Positions 1 through 5,370 are shown, counted from the first letter of the stretch. The stretch is DNA of 5,370 nucleotides from an uncultured Thermoleophilia bacterium (GCA_903921965.1 CAIXSE010000387.1:1-5370); one strand, 5' to 3'. The notes: generated from the letters alone by a model not told the origin. Translations and numbers: made by a program.

Positions 1-594
1 GAGCTCGGCATCAAGGTGAGCTACGAGGTCATGGACAACGGCGCCCTCATGGACAAGCTCTACAACATGAAGGGCGACCAGTTCCTGCCCGATTTCGACC
101 TCTGCATCTGGGGCTGGTACAACAGCATCGACCCGGGCCAGGCGACGAGCTACTTCACCACCGACCAGATCAACGGCTGGAGCGACAGCGCCTACTCCAA
201 CCCGGAGTACGACAAGCTCTACATCGAGCAGCTGCACACCATCGACCCGGTGGCGCGCAAGGCGATCCTCGACAAGATGCAGCAGATCATCTACGAGGAC
301 TCCCCGTACCTGCTGCTGACCTACAGCAACGACACCGAGGGCTGGAACACGGCGAAGTGGGAGGGCTGGGTGAAGTCGCCGGCCGGGTTCGGCAACGTGC
401 TCAACCAGACGGTGGGCGTGTTCACCTACCTCGAGGTGCGGCCGAAGGCGGCCGCGACGGGCGGCACGACAGACAGCGGCGGCGGGTCGGACACGACGCT
501 GTGGATCGTCGTGGGCGTCGTCGCGGCGCTCGTCGTCATCGTCGTGATCGTGCTGCTGCTGCGGCGCGGCCGCTCGCACGCGGTCGAGGAGTGA
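1..594 (+). CDS. ABC transporter solute-binding protein, family 5, C-terminal part with membrane anchor (5' truncated)
   Basis: The frame is open from base 1 and stops at TGA 592-594, giving 197 residues; the start lies outside the window, and the GTG at 16 is internal. The visible part matches the C-terminal lobe of family 5 (SBP_bac_5; peptide/nickel/oligopeptide) binding proteins: an FDLCIWGWYNSIDPG stretch near residues 32-46, then the SNPEYDKL motif near 66-73, the helix with DPVARKAILDKMQQII, and the EDSPYLLLTY strand near 99-108. Known members capture a ligand outside the membrane and pass it to an ABC permease. Unusually, the lobe is followed by a Gly/Ser/Thr/Asp linker (about 150-166), a hydrophobic segment (about 167-187) and a basic RRGR tail. 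This indicates anchoring by a C-terminal transmembrane helix with the binding domain outside. Ligand specificity cannot be read from this part. Any permease genes would lie upstream, since the next gene is convergent. Confidence 0.9.
   Translation, partial: ELGIKVSYEVMDNGALMDKLYNMKGDQFLPDFDLCIWGWYNSIDPGQATSYFTTDQINGWSDSAYSNPEYDKLYIEQLHTIDPVARKAILDKMQQIIYEDSPYLLLTYSNDTEGWNTAKWEGWVKSPAGFGNVLNQTVGVFTYLEVRPKAAATGGTTDSGGGSDTTLWIVVGVVAALVVIVVIVLLLRRGRSHAVEE
502..561 (+). other. C-terminal transmembrane anchor of the solute-binding protein
   Basis: These 20 codons encode an uninterrupted run of Trp, Val, Ile, Ala, Leu and Gly, preceded by a Gly/Ser/Asp/Thr linker and followed by RRGR. The positive charges after the helix fit a cytoplasmic C-terminus and an extracellular binding domain. 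This is direct sequence reading; the topology is inferred from the positive-inside rule. Confidence 0.85.
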
Positions 595-612
595 CGGCGG
601 CGGCTGAGGTCT

Positions 613-660
613 GACGAAGCGGGCCGGCGGGCGCGGGTGCGCCCGCCGCCCCGCTTCGTC
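613..660. terminator. Bidirectional intrinsic terminator between convergent genes
   Basis: Left arm 613-634 pairs with right arm 639-660 over 22 positions, with a single C-C mismatch (624/649) and a GGGT loop at 635-638. It lies in the 72-nt gap between the two facing stop codons (plus-strand TGA at 592-594, minus-strand TGA at 669-667), so it can end transcription from both sides. There is no clear U-tract on either strand. Such hairpins without U-tracts are commonly proposed as terminators in high-GC Actinomycetota. The structure is certain from the sequence; the terminator role is inferred. Confidence 0.85.
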
Positions 661-664
661 ACAG

Positions 665-685
665 GGTCACCACTTGATGGTGACC
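665..685 (-). other. Second small hairpin across the stop codon of the secreted-protein gene
   Basis: GGTCACCA (665-672) and TGGTGACC (678-685) are perfect inverse complements with a 5-nt loop. The minus-strand stop codon (669-667) lies in the stem. It directly precedes the 22-bp terminator hairpin in the minus-strand transcript. It could help protect the mRNA 3' end, or be incidental in the last codons. Confidence 0.5.
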
Positions 686-2565
686 TCCCCCAGGGTCTTG
701 CTGCCCACCTTCGGGCCCTTCGTGTACAGCGGGATGACGAGCTGCGCGGGGCGCGCCGTCCCCTTCCACGCGGCGAACGGCTTCATCAGCTTCGGGAACC
801 AGACGAACCGGTAGCGGCCGTGGCCGAGGTTCTTGAAGTAGCCCTTCGCCTTGAAGACCCGCACGCCGGTGGCCAGGTCGAAGACGTACAGGCGCGGTCT
901 GGCCTTCAGGACCGGACCACCCGCCACGTTCGTCAGCCTGAGGCGCAGCGGGAACGACTTCTTCGCCGCCGGCGAACCGCTGCCGACGTCGATCGTCCCG
1001 CTGTCCGGCAGCCCCTGCACCGGCGCGTCGACGCCGGCCACCGTGTAGCCGGTCGTCCGCGTGACGGTGTCCGCGCCCGGGCTCTCGACGGTGACGGTGA
1101 GCACGTGGTCGCCGGGGTGCGCGGAGGGCAGCGTGCCGGAGGCCGCGCTGCCGCCGGCCGGAAGAGCCGACCACGTCACCGTGATGCCCGTCGGCTCCGA
1201 CGCCCCCGGCTCGAGGACGGTGACGGTCACGTCGGCGGGCGGGGACGCGGCGTGCGGGACGAGACGCGGCGGCACGGTCGTCACGTCGGCCCGGACCTCG
1301 GCCAGTGTGAACAGGACCTGCTCCCCGAACCCCTTGCCGATGATGAGCCCCGGGCTCAGGAAGGGGCTCAGCTTGACCAGCGTGGGGGCCGCGACGAACG
1401 ACGCCGCGATGGTGTGCGGGGCGCTCACCCTGACGAAGGTGTAGGCGCCGACGGCGCCCACAGACGCGCCGTCGACGAGCACGTCGGCGACCCTGTACCC
1501 CTGGTCCGGGGTGACGGTGAACGTCTGGTCGGCGCCGATCGCCACGGACACCTGGCCGGACGGCGCTATCGAGCCGTGGGCGCCGGCGCTCGCCGTGATG
1601 ACCACGGCGCCCTCGGTGAAGGTCGCGGAGATCGTGTGGTCCTTGTCGACCTTCTTGAACGTGTACGAGGTGACCGCGCCGGCCGGCGCGCCGTCGACGA
1701 GCACGCCGGCCACCCTGTAGCCGGAGTCCGGCGTGATCGCGAAGGCCTGGTCGGCGCCGGGCTTCACCTTGACGGCGCCGGAGGGCGAGATCGACCCGTG
1801 GGGACCCGCGCTCGCCGTGATGGTGAGGTCGGACACGCCCAGCACGGCGTCGATGCCCACCGTCGTGGCACCGGGGAAGACGTGGATGTCGTCGCCCTCG
1901 CCCGGCGTCCCATGCTTGTCGTCCCAGTACTCGGCCGGGTACCGGCCGGAAGGATCGAGGAATTTGATCCGCCATACGCCCGGCATCAGCCGGCCGACGT
2001 CGTAGGTCCCGTCGTCGCCCGTGACCGCCGGAGGCTGGTGGCCCTCCCAGCCGCCGGGGACCGGGCTGCACGCCGTCACTTCGATGCCCGAGATGGGCTG
2101 GCCCGCTCCGTTGCGCACCGTCCCGGCCACGTGCCCGGCGTAGGGGAGCGCGGCGTCCACGCCCTTGACGGAGGCGTAGGCCGCCACCGTGACGTCTTCG
2201 GCGGCGCCCCAGGAGCGCTGGCCGCGGAAGAACTGGCTGGCGAACACGCCGCCGGGGTCCTGGAACCAGACCCGGTACGTCCCGGACGGCACCTGCAGGA
2301 CGTAGCCCCCGCTCTGGCCGGTCACCGTCCTCGGCCCCGTGGAGAAGCCCTGGCCGTTCGCGTAGCACGCCGTGACGGTCACGCCGCTGAGCGCCAGTCC
2401 CGCGTCGCTCTTCACCGTGCCGTAGATGTACCCGTACGTGTCGTACAGCGCCGGCGGCAGCGACCGGCCGGCGGCAGTGCCGGGGGCTGCGGAGGCGCTC
2501 CATGGCAGCCCGAGGAGGAGGAAGAGCGTCATGGCGAGCATCACGCCCGCCGGCCACCGTTTCAT
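667..2565 (-). CDS. Secreted modular beta-domain protein with two regulatory-like domains and two InlB-type repeats
   Basis: 632 residues. The ATG at 2565 is chosen because AGGAGG lies 6 nt upstream and the protein then opens with a classical signal peptide: KR, a hydrophobic core (MLAMTLFLLLGL), and a likely cleavage after SASA near residue 26. Two related domains follow, at about 46-140 and 143-240. Each has a GTV...SGxxVTAC opening, a GxYxV/GVWRIxFxDP core and a GxDAxL end, as in carboxypeptidase-regulatory-like or Cna-B-like beta sandwiches. Residues 247-316 and 321-390 are tandem divergent InlB-type repeats with GSISPSG, ITPDSGYRVA, VLVDG, SYTF and HTIxATF signatures. An Ig-like stretch (about 395-510) and a beta-rich C-terminal module (about 515-632) complete it. 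The latter has SFPLRLRLTN and GRYRFVWFP, faintly like PxKF domains. There is no LPXTG motif, C-terminal transmembrane helix or catalytic motif, so it is probably a released or non-covalently held exported binding or structural protein. The ligand is unknown. It lies 47 nt downstream of the LAL regulator and is probably cotranscribed with it. Confidence 0.9.
   Translation of the reverse strand: MKRWPAGVMLAMTLFLLLGLPWSASAAPGTAAGRSLPPALYDTYGYIYGTVKSDAGLALSGVTVTACYANGQGFSTGPRTVTGQSGGYVLQVPSGTYRVWFQDPGGVFASQFFRGQRSWGAAEDVTVAAYASVKGVDAALPYAGHVAGTVRNGAGQPISGIEVTACSPVPGGWEGHQPPAVTGDDGTYDVGRLMPGVWRIKFLDPSGRYPAEYWDDKHGTPGEGDDIHVFPGATTVGIDAVLGVSDLTITASAGPHGSISPSGAVKVKPGADQAFAITPDSGYRVAGVLVDGAPAGAVTSYTFKKVDKDHTISATFTEGAVVITASAGAHGSIAPSGQVSVAIGADQTFTVTPDQGYRVADVLVDGASVGAVGAYTFVRVSAPHTIAASFVAAPTLVKLSPFLSPGLIIGKGFGEQVLFTLAEVRADVTTVPPRLVPHAASPPADVTVTVLEPGASEPTGITVTWSALPAGGSAASGTLPSAHPGDHVLTVTVESPGADTVTRTTGYTVAGVDAPVQGLPDSGTIDVGSGSPAAKKSFPLRLRLTNVAGGPVLKARPRLYVFDLATGVRVFKAKGYFKNLGHGRYRFVWFPKLMKPFAAWKGTARPAQLVIPLYTKGPKVGSKTLGEVTIKW
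1396..1827 (-). repeat. Tandem pair of divergent InlB-type protein repeats, 74-residue period
   Basis: The copies are at 1618-1827 (residues 247-316) and 1396-1605 (residues 321-390). By hand alignment without gaps, 46 of 70 residues are identical. The period is 222 nt and keeps the frame; for example GTCGACGAGC recurs at 1471 and 1693. The core pattern (GSI.PSG, GADQ.F, TPD.GYRVA, VLVDG, YTF, HTI.A.F) is that of the divergent InlB B-repeat family, which is common in exported bacterial proteins. It probably arose by internal duplication. Confidence 0.9.
1846..2430 (-). repeat. Two related carboxypeptidase-regulatory-like / Cna-B-like domains
   Basis: The domains cover residues about 46-140 and 143-240. 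Both share a GTV opening, an S/G-rich turn then VTAC, a VTG..G.Y core, an FxDPxG segment, a Y/F-rich loop before a beta strand, and a GxDAxL end. They are much more diverged from each other than the InlB-type repeats further on. The second has the PAEYWDDK loop often seen in such domains. I cannot separate the regulatory-like and Cna-B families without a profile search. Confidence 0.7.
2488..2565 (-). other. Sec signal peptide of the secreted modular protein
   Basis: Residues 1-26 show a short basic start (MKRW), a hydrophobic core at about 7-20, and a small-residue cleavage region SASA|APG. There is no twin-arginine motif and no lipobox cysteine, so Sec export with type I signal peptidase cleavage is expected. 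The exact cleavage site is inferred. Confidence 0.85.
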
Positions 2566-2580
2566 CAGGCACCTCCTGAT
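2564..2580 (-). promoter_or_regulatory. Strong ribosome binding site inside an inverted repeat at the secreted-protein start
   Basis: On the minus strand AGGAGGT (2577-2571) lies 6 nt before the ATG at 2565, a near-ideal Shine-Dalgarno sequence that fixes the start. The same stretch forms a perfect 6-bp inverted repeat, ATCAGG (2580-2575) and CCTGAT (2569-2564), with a 5-nt loop. The stem would occupy half of the Shine-Dalgarno core and the first two bases of the start codon. The ribosome binding site is firm; any regulatory role of the stem is inference. Confidence 0.75.
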
Positions 2581-2612
2581 CGTCTGGACTCCCGGCCGGC
2601 GCCGCGGACGCC

Positions 2613-4823
2613 TCACGCCCTCGGCAACAGGCCGGCGTCGCGGGCGCGGTCCACCGCCTCGGCCCGCGTGGCGGCGTCCAGCTTGCGGTACACGCCCTTG
2701 AGGTGGGACTTCACGGTGTTGCGCGACACGAAGAGCTGCTCCGCGATCTGCGCCTCGGTGAGGTGCGTGGGCAGCAGTTCGAGCACGCGGCGCTCGGCCG
2801 GGGTGAGCGGCTCCGCGACGCGCGCCAGCTCGACGACGCCGCGGAGGCGCTCGGCGCGGCGCCGCAGGATGCCCGCGTCGGGGTAGCGCTCGAGCACGGC
2901 GACCGCCAGGGCCGCGTGTGCCGACGCGGCGGCGGCGTCGCCGCACTCCAGCGCCGCCTCACCAAGCGCCACGTGCGCGAGGAGCGCCATCCAGGGGTGC
3001 GGCACCATGTGCCGCAGGAGGCGGTCCACGTCGGCCGCCGCCTCGCAGGCGCCGTCGTTGCCCGCGTGCGCCGCGAGGTACACGCGGGCCAGCAGCATGG
3101 GCAGACAGCGCCGGCTGGTGCCGAACCCGAGCTCGGCGAGCCGGGCCGTGGCGTGCCGCTCGTGCTCCGCCGCCGCGGCCCAGTCGCCGTCGCCCACGGC
3201 GATCAGCGCGAGGTATCCCAGGGCGGCGAGTTCGGCCGACGGGTTGTGCACCGACCCCTGACGCGCCGCCACGCCGAGGGGGTGGAGCGCCCGCGGCGCG
3301 GCCCCGGAGAGCCAGCGGGCCACGCCGAGGGCGACCTGCGCGTCGGCGTACCAGCTGGTGTCGGGACACTGTTCCAGACGCGCGGCCAGCTCGGCGTCGG
3401 CGCGCATGTCCTTGATGCCGCCAGGGGCGACGGTGGCCCGCAGCAGCGCCTGCGACGAACGCAGCGATGCGGCGCCGTCGGGCGACGGGTCGTCGGTCAT
3501 CACCGCCGTGCACGCGGCCTTGCCCCAGCGGGCGCCCAGCTCGCCGGCGTCCAGCGCCGTGTAGATCCAGCCGGCGGTGAGCGTGAGCGGCTTGTGCTGG
3601 AGTATCTGCCGGTCGGTGAACGACTCCAGCCAGCGGCGCACGGTCTCGGCCTGGCCGCGGGACCACAGGGCCGGCCATGACGCGGCCACGAGATCGCCGG
3701 CCGCGGTCACCTCGCCGGCGGCCAGCAGGTGGAACACCGCGAGGTCGGGCAGGTCGCGCTCCTCGTACCAGCCCGCGACCAGCCGGTGCGACTCCCGCGG
3801 GCGGGCGGGCCGCCGGCTCCCCAGCTCCGCCTCGAGCATCTCGGCGAAGAGGTGGTGGTAGCGGTAGTGCGCCAGCTGCTCGCCCAGCGGGACGACGAAG
3901 AGCTCCTCACGCGCGACCCGGGCGAGGAGCTCGCCGGCGTCGTCGCGCCCGGTGACGACGGCGCAGAGCTCGGGCGTGAGCTCGGTCAGGACGGAGGTCT
4001 CCAGCAGGAACGTCTGGACCTCCTCCGGCTGCCGCTCGAGCACCTCTTCGGCGAAGTACGACGCCACCTCGCGACGGTCGCCCCTGACCTGGGCGAGCCA
4101 CTCCGCCGGCGGGCGCCCGGCCGCGGCGAGGCAAGCGAGCTGGAGCCCGGCCGCCCACCCCTCGGTGGCCTCGACGAGCCTGCCGACCTCGTCGTCGTCG
4201 AGGACGAGGCCGTGCAGACGCACCAGCTCCCCGGCCTCGTCCCTGTCGAAGGCGAGCTCCTGCACGCCGACCTCCAGGACCTCGGCGGACGCACGCATGC
4301 GCGCGAGGTGCAGCGGCGGGTCTGTACGGGTCCCCACGGCGAGCTGCGCGCCGGGAGGGAGACCGCGCCGCACGAAGGACACGATCTCCCACGAGCGCGA
4401 CGACCCCAGGAGGTGGGCGTCGTCGAGGACGAGGACGAACGGCTCCGCCTCTGCCAGCGCCTCGGCGAGCAGCGGCAGGACGCGCTCCTGCAGCGGCGGC
4501 ACGGCGAGCCGCAGCGAACGCTCGACCGCCGCGTCGACAGGCGCCAGCGGCGCCAGGGCGCGGCTCAGGCAGGTGAGCAGCACGACCGGGTCGCCGTCGG
4601 CCTCTTCGACCTGGATCCAGGCGCATGGCCTCTCGTCTTCGTCGACCCACTGGCGGAGCGTGGTGGTCTTGCCGGTACCCGCCGGAGCCGACACGACGAC
4701 CAGCGGCCGCGCGCTCCTGCCGAGCACCTCGAGCACCGCCCGCCGCCGTACCGCCCGCGTGCGGGCCACGGGAGTCGTCAGCTTGGCGAGCCGGACCCCG
4801 TCGGAGCCGGAAACGTCACGCAC
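2613..4823 (-). CDS. LAL-type (MalT-like) LuxR family transcriptional regulator
   Basis: 736 residues from the GTG at 4823. This start is preferred because GGAGG lies 8 nt upstream and a promoter-like pair ends about 35 nt upstream; the longer frame, back to 4958, would begin upstream of that promoter. The order of domains is that of the LAL family. A family-typical RLAKLTTPVARTRAVRRRAV entry (11-30) comes before the Walker A motif APAGTGKTT (46-54), the Walker B strand FVLVLDDAH (129-137), and the GTRTDPPLHLARMRA sensor segment (164-178). The HYRYHHLFAEML winged-helix signature (319-330) and an Ala/Leu-rich helical repeat region (about 345-660) follow. The C-terminus is a LuxR helix-turn-helix (about 673-733) with LTPAERRVLELL and SRNTVKSHLKGVYRKLDAATRAEAV. 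Known relatives bind ATP and an inducer, oligomerise and activate promoters. At 736 residues it is shorter than the roughly 900 of MalT, mostly in the repeat region. The inducer is unknown. The gene immediately upstream of the secreted protein suggests that protein is a target or partner. Confidence 0.95.
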   Translation of the reverse strand: MRDVSGSDGVRLAKLTTPVARTRAVRRRAVLEVLGRSARPLVVVSAPAGTGKTTTLRQWVDEDERPCAWIQVEEADGDPVVLLTCLSRALAPLAPVDAAVERSLRLAVPPLQERVLPLLAEALAEAEPFVLVLDDAHLLGSSRSWEIVSFVRRGLPPGAQLAVGTRTDPPLHLARMRASAEVLEVGVQELAFDRDEAGELVRLHGLVLDDDEVGRLVEATEGWAAGLQLACLAAAGRPPAEWLAQVRGDRREVASYFAEEVLERQPEEVQTFLLETSVLTELTPELCAVVTGRDDAGELLARVAREELFVVPLGEQLAHYRYHHLFAEMLEAELGSRRPARPRESHRLVAGWYEERDLPDLAVFHLLAAGEVTAAGDLVAASWPALWSRGQAETVRRWLESFTDRQILQHKPLTLTAGWIYTALDAGELGARWGKAACTAVMTDDPSPDGAASLRSSQALLRATVAPGGIKDMRADAELAARLEQCPDTSWYADAQVALGVARWLSGAAPRALHPLGVAARQGSVHNPSAELAALGYLALIAVGDGDWAAAAEHERHATARLAELGFGTSRRCLPMLLARVYLAAHAGNDGACEAAADVDRLLRHMVPHPWMALLAHVALGEAALECGDAAAASAHAALAVAVLERYPDAGILRRRAERLRGVVELARVAEPLTPAERRVLELLPTHLTEAQIAEQLFVSRNTVKSHLKGVYRKLDAATRAEAVDRARDAGLLPRA

Positions 4824-4828
4824 CCTGA

Positions 4829-4837
4829 CCCCCTCCC
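4829..4837 (-). promoter_or_regulatory. Ribosome binding site of the LAL regulator
   Basis: GGGAGGGGG on the minus strand ends 5 nt before the GTG at 4823; its GGAGG core is 8 nt away. It supports the GTG start over in-frame GTG codons further upstream, which lack a comparable site. Confidence 0.65.
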
Positions 4838-4857
4838 TCACGTGCCGTCCCACGGTC

Positions 4858-4886
4858 AGTCTACGTCCGGCGCCGGATGCCGTCAC
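4858..4886 (-). promoter_or_regulatory. Probable housekeeping-sigma promoter of the LAL regulator
   Basis: On the minus strand GTGACG (4886-4881) and TAGACT (4863-4858) are separated by exactly 17 nt. They match TTGACA and TATAAT at 4 of 6 positions each, and fit the actinobacterial housekeeping pattern. A transcription start near 4851 would give a leader of about 28 nt to the GTG at 4823, enough for the GGAGG site. Recognised by eye; no other pair in this intergenic region looks as good. Confidence 0.6.
4866..4877. promoter_or_regulatory. Perfect 12-bp palindrome within the promoter spacer (candidate operator)
   Basis: TCCGGCGCCGGA is its own reverse complement and sits entirely inside the 17-nt spacer between the proposed -35 and -10 boxes. 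A protein bound here would interfere with RNA polymerase. GC-rich palindromes arise by chance in such DNA, so the operator role is tentative. Confidence 0.4.
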
Positions 4887-4889
4887 CTG

Positions 4890-4903
4890 CGTGGTGCGCC
4901 ACG
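4890..4903. promoter_or_regulatory. CGTGG-N4-CCACG dyad just upstream of the -35 box (candidate activator site)
   Basis: A 5-bp inverted repeat with a 4-nt centre, ending 3 nt upstream of the proposed -35 box. It is centred about 45 nt upstream of the predicted transcription start, a position typical of activator sites that contact polymerase. LuxR-type helix-turn-helix domains usually bind dyads, so autoregulation by the LAL protein is possible. Function is inferred from position only. Confidence 0.35.
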
Positions 4904-5054
4904 GAGGACCGCGGCCCCCGACCTTCCCGACCTCACCCCGGATGCTGCTTCGCCCCACGGCAGCGCCCGCGACCGGCGCCTCTGAGAGAACGTACCCGAA
5001 GGCGGGCGGCGGTCGCTGTTTGGTGATGAGGGGTGGGGGCGAAACGCGGTGCCG

Positions 5055-5369
5055 TCAGCCGTCGAGACCGGTCCCGGGCGTCGCGCTCTCGCTCGCGGCG
5101 CCCCCGGCCGTGGCGGAGCCGGGCACGAGGGGGCTCTGGTCGATGGCCTCGAAGGCCTTGTGGAGCGCGGAGAGCAGGGCGCCCTGCGAGTGGCCCCGAT
5201 ACCGGTAGCGGATGGTCGCCTCGATCTCGGGGCGCTCGGTCAGGACGTTGCGGCCGGTGAGGATGCGGGCGAAGAAGTCCGAGGCCGCCGGCATGATCAG
5301 CGTGGTGCCGGCCGCCACCACGACGCCGTCGGTGTCGACCTCGAGGACGATGCCGACCCGCTTGTACAT
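5055..5369 (-). CDS. Hypothetical protein, 104 residues, start possibly outside the window
   Basis: The frame runs from an ATG at 5369 to TGA at 5057-5055. I do not recognise the family. Residues 1-25 alternate as short beta strands (KRVGIVLEVDTDGVVVAAGTTL). Residues 30-55 contain SDFFARILTGRNVL and then ERPEIEATIRYRYRG, and residues 62-79 look like an amphipathic helix (SQGALLSALHKAFEAIDQ). The last 23 residues are a low-complexity Ala/Gly/Ser/Thr/Pro tail, probably disordered. There is no signal peptide or transmembrane helix, so it looks cytoplasmic. Codon use is GC-rich like its neighbours and the composition looks protein-like, so I believe it is coding. The ATG is one base from the window edge, so a longer protein starting upstream cannot be excluded. 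It is 231 nt upstream of the LAL gene in the same direction, and that gene has its own likely promoter. Confidence 0.65.
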   Translation of the reverse strand: MYKRVGIVLEVDTDGVVVAAGTTLIMPAASDFFARILTGRNVLTERPEIEATIRYRYRGHSQGALLSALHKAFEAIDQSPLVPGSATAGGAASESATPGTGLDG

Positions 5370-5370
5370 C

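Noticed and set aside
962..976. TTCGCC-N3-GGCGAA inverted repeat within the secreted-protein gene
   Set aside because: It lies deep inside coding sequence, is short, and is explained by ordinary codons for Ser, Pro, Ala and Lys.
659..2572. Minus-strand open frame of 637 residues in another frame over the secreted-protein gene
   Set aside because: The translation is Arg- and Gly-rich without folds, whereas the overlapping frame from 2565 gives clear domains, a signal peptide and an ideal ribosome binding site.
637..2886. Plus-strand open frame of 749 residues opposite the secreted-protein gene
   Set aside because: Its translation is Arg/Gly/Ala/Asp/His-rich with no domain or hydrophobic pattern. 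It is antisense to a gene with a signal peptide and recognisable repeats. Long antisense frames are expected where stop codons are rare in GC-rich DNA.
2566..2946. N-terminal extension of the secreted protein upstream of 2565
   Set aside because: The extension is Arg/Ala-rich, overlaps the helix-turn-helix coding part of the regulator in another frame, and would bury the signal peptide inside the protein.
4824..4958. N-terminal extension of the LAL regulator to 4958
   Set aside because: It would add 45 residues of poorly folded sequence before the usual family start and cover the best promoter. The GTG at 4823 has a good ribosome binding site.
4936..4980. Possible terminator stems downstream of the 104-residue gene
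   Set aside because: Only 5-bp stems (GCTGC/GCAGC and GCGCC/GGCGC) with long loops can be drawn, which is within background for this base composition.
5000..5040. G-rich stretch as a possible G-quadruplex
   Set aside because: Only three runs of three or more G are present at usable spacing, so a canonical four-run quadruplex is not supported.
3729..5208. Two overlapping plus-strand frames of 418 residues opposite the LAL regulator
   Set aside because: They are low-complexity, Arg/Ser/Ala-rich translations antisense to a gene with intact Walker motifs and helix-turn-helix.

Overview
The DNA is strongly GC-rich by eye, with G or C at most third codon positions. The long regulator is of the LAL (MalT-like LuxR) type, there is a GTG start, and the one promoter I can propose looks like an actinobacterial housekeeping promoter. 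Together these suggest a high-GC Actinomycetota chromosome. That assignment is inference; no rRNA or tRNA is present to anchor it.

Layout. (1) 1-594, plus strand: the C-terminal part of a family 5 (peptide/nickel/oligopeptide type) ABC transporter solute-binding protein, ending in a Gly/Ser/Thr linker and a C-terminal transmembrane anchor. (2) 595-666: a tail-to-tail junction holding a near-perfect 22-bp hairpin (613-660), followed by a second 8-bp hairpin (665-685) across the stop codon of the convergent gene. (3) 2565-667, minus strand: a 632-residue secreted protein with a signal peptide, two carboxypeptidase-regulatory-like/Cna-B-like beta domains, two tandem divergent InlB-type repeats, an Ig-like stretch and a C-terminal beta domain I cannot name firmly. 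(4) 4823-2613, minus strand: a 736-residue LAL regulator with an N-terminal P-loop ATPase, a helical repeat middle and a C-terminal LuxR helix-turn-helix. (5) 4824-5054: an intergenic region with a plausible promoter for the regulator (GTGACG, 17 nt, TAGACT), a perfect 12-bp palindrome in the promoter spacer and a second dyad just upstream of the -35 box. (6) 5369-5055, minus strand: a 104-residue ORF of unknown function whose true start may lie beyond the window.

How the parts may work together. The regulator gene and the secreted-protein gene run in the same direction, 47 nt apart, with no visible terminator or promoter between them. They read as a two-gene operon in which an ATP-dependent regulator is made together with a modular exported protein. 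The start of the secreted gene has an ideal Shine-Dalgarno sequence that lies inside a small inverted repeat, so its translation might be tuned separately. The transporter component is convergent and separated by the terminator, so it belongs to another transcription unit. The least explained parts are the C-terminal module of the secreted protein, the 104-residue protein, and the regulator/secreted-protein pairing. I see no mobile element, CRISPR array, RNA gene or defence system.
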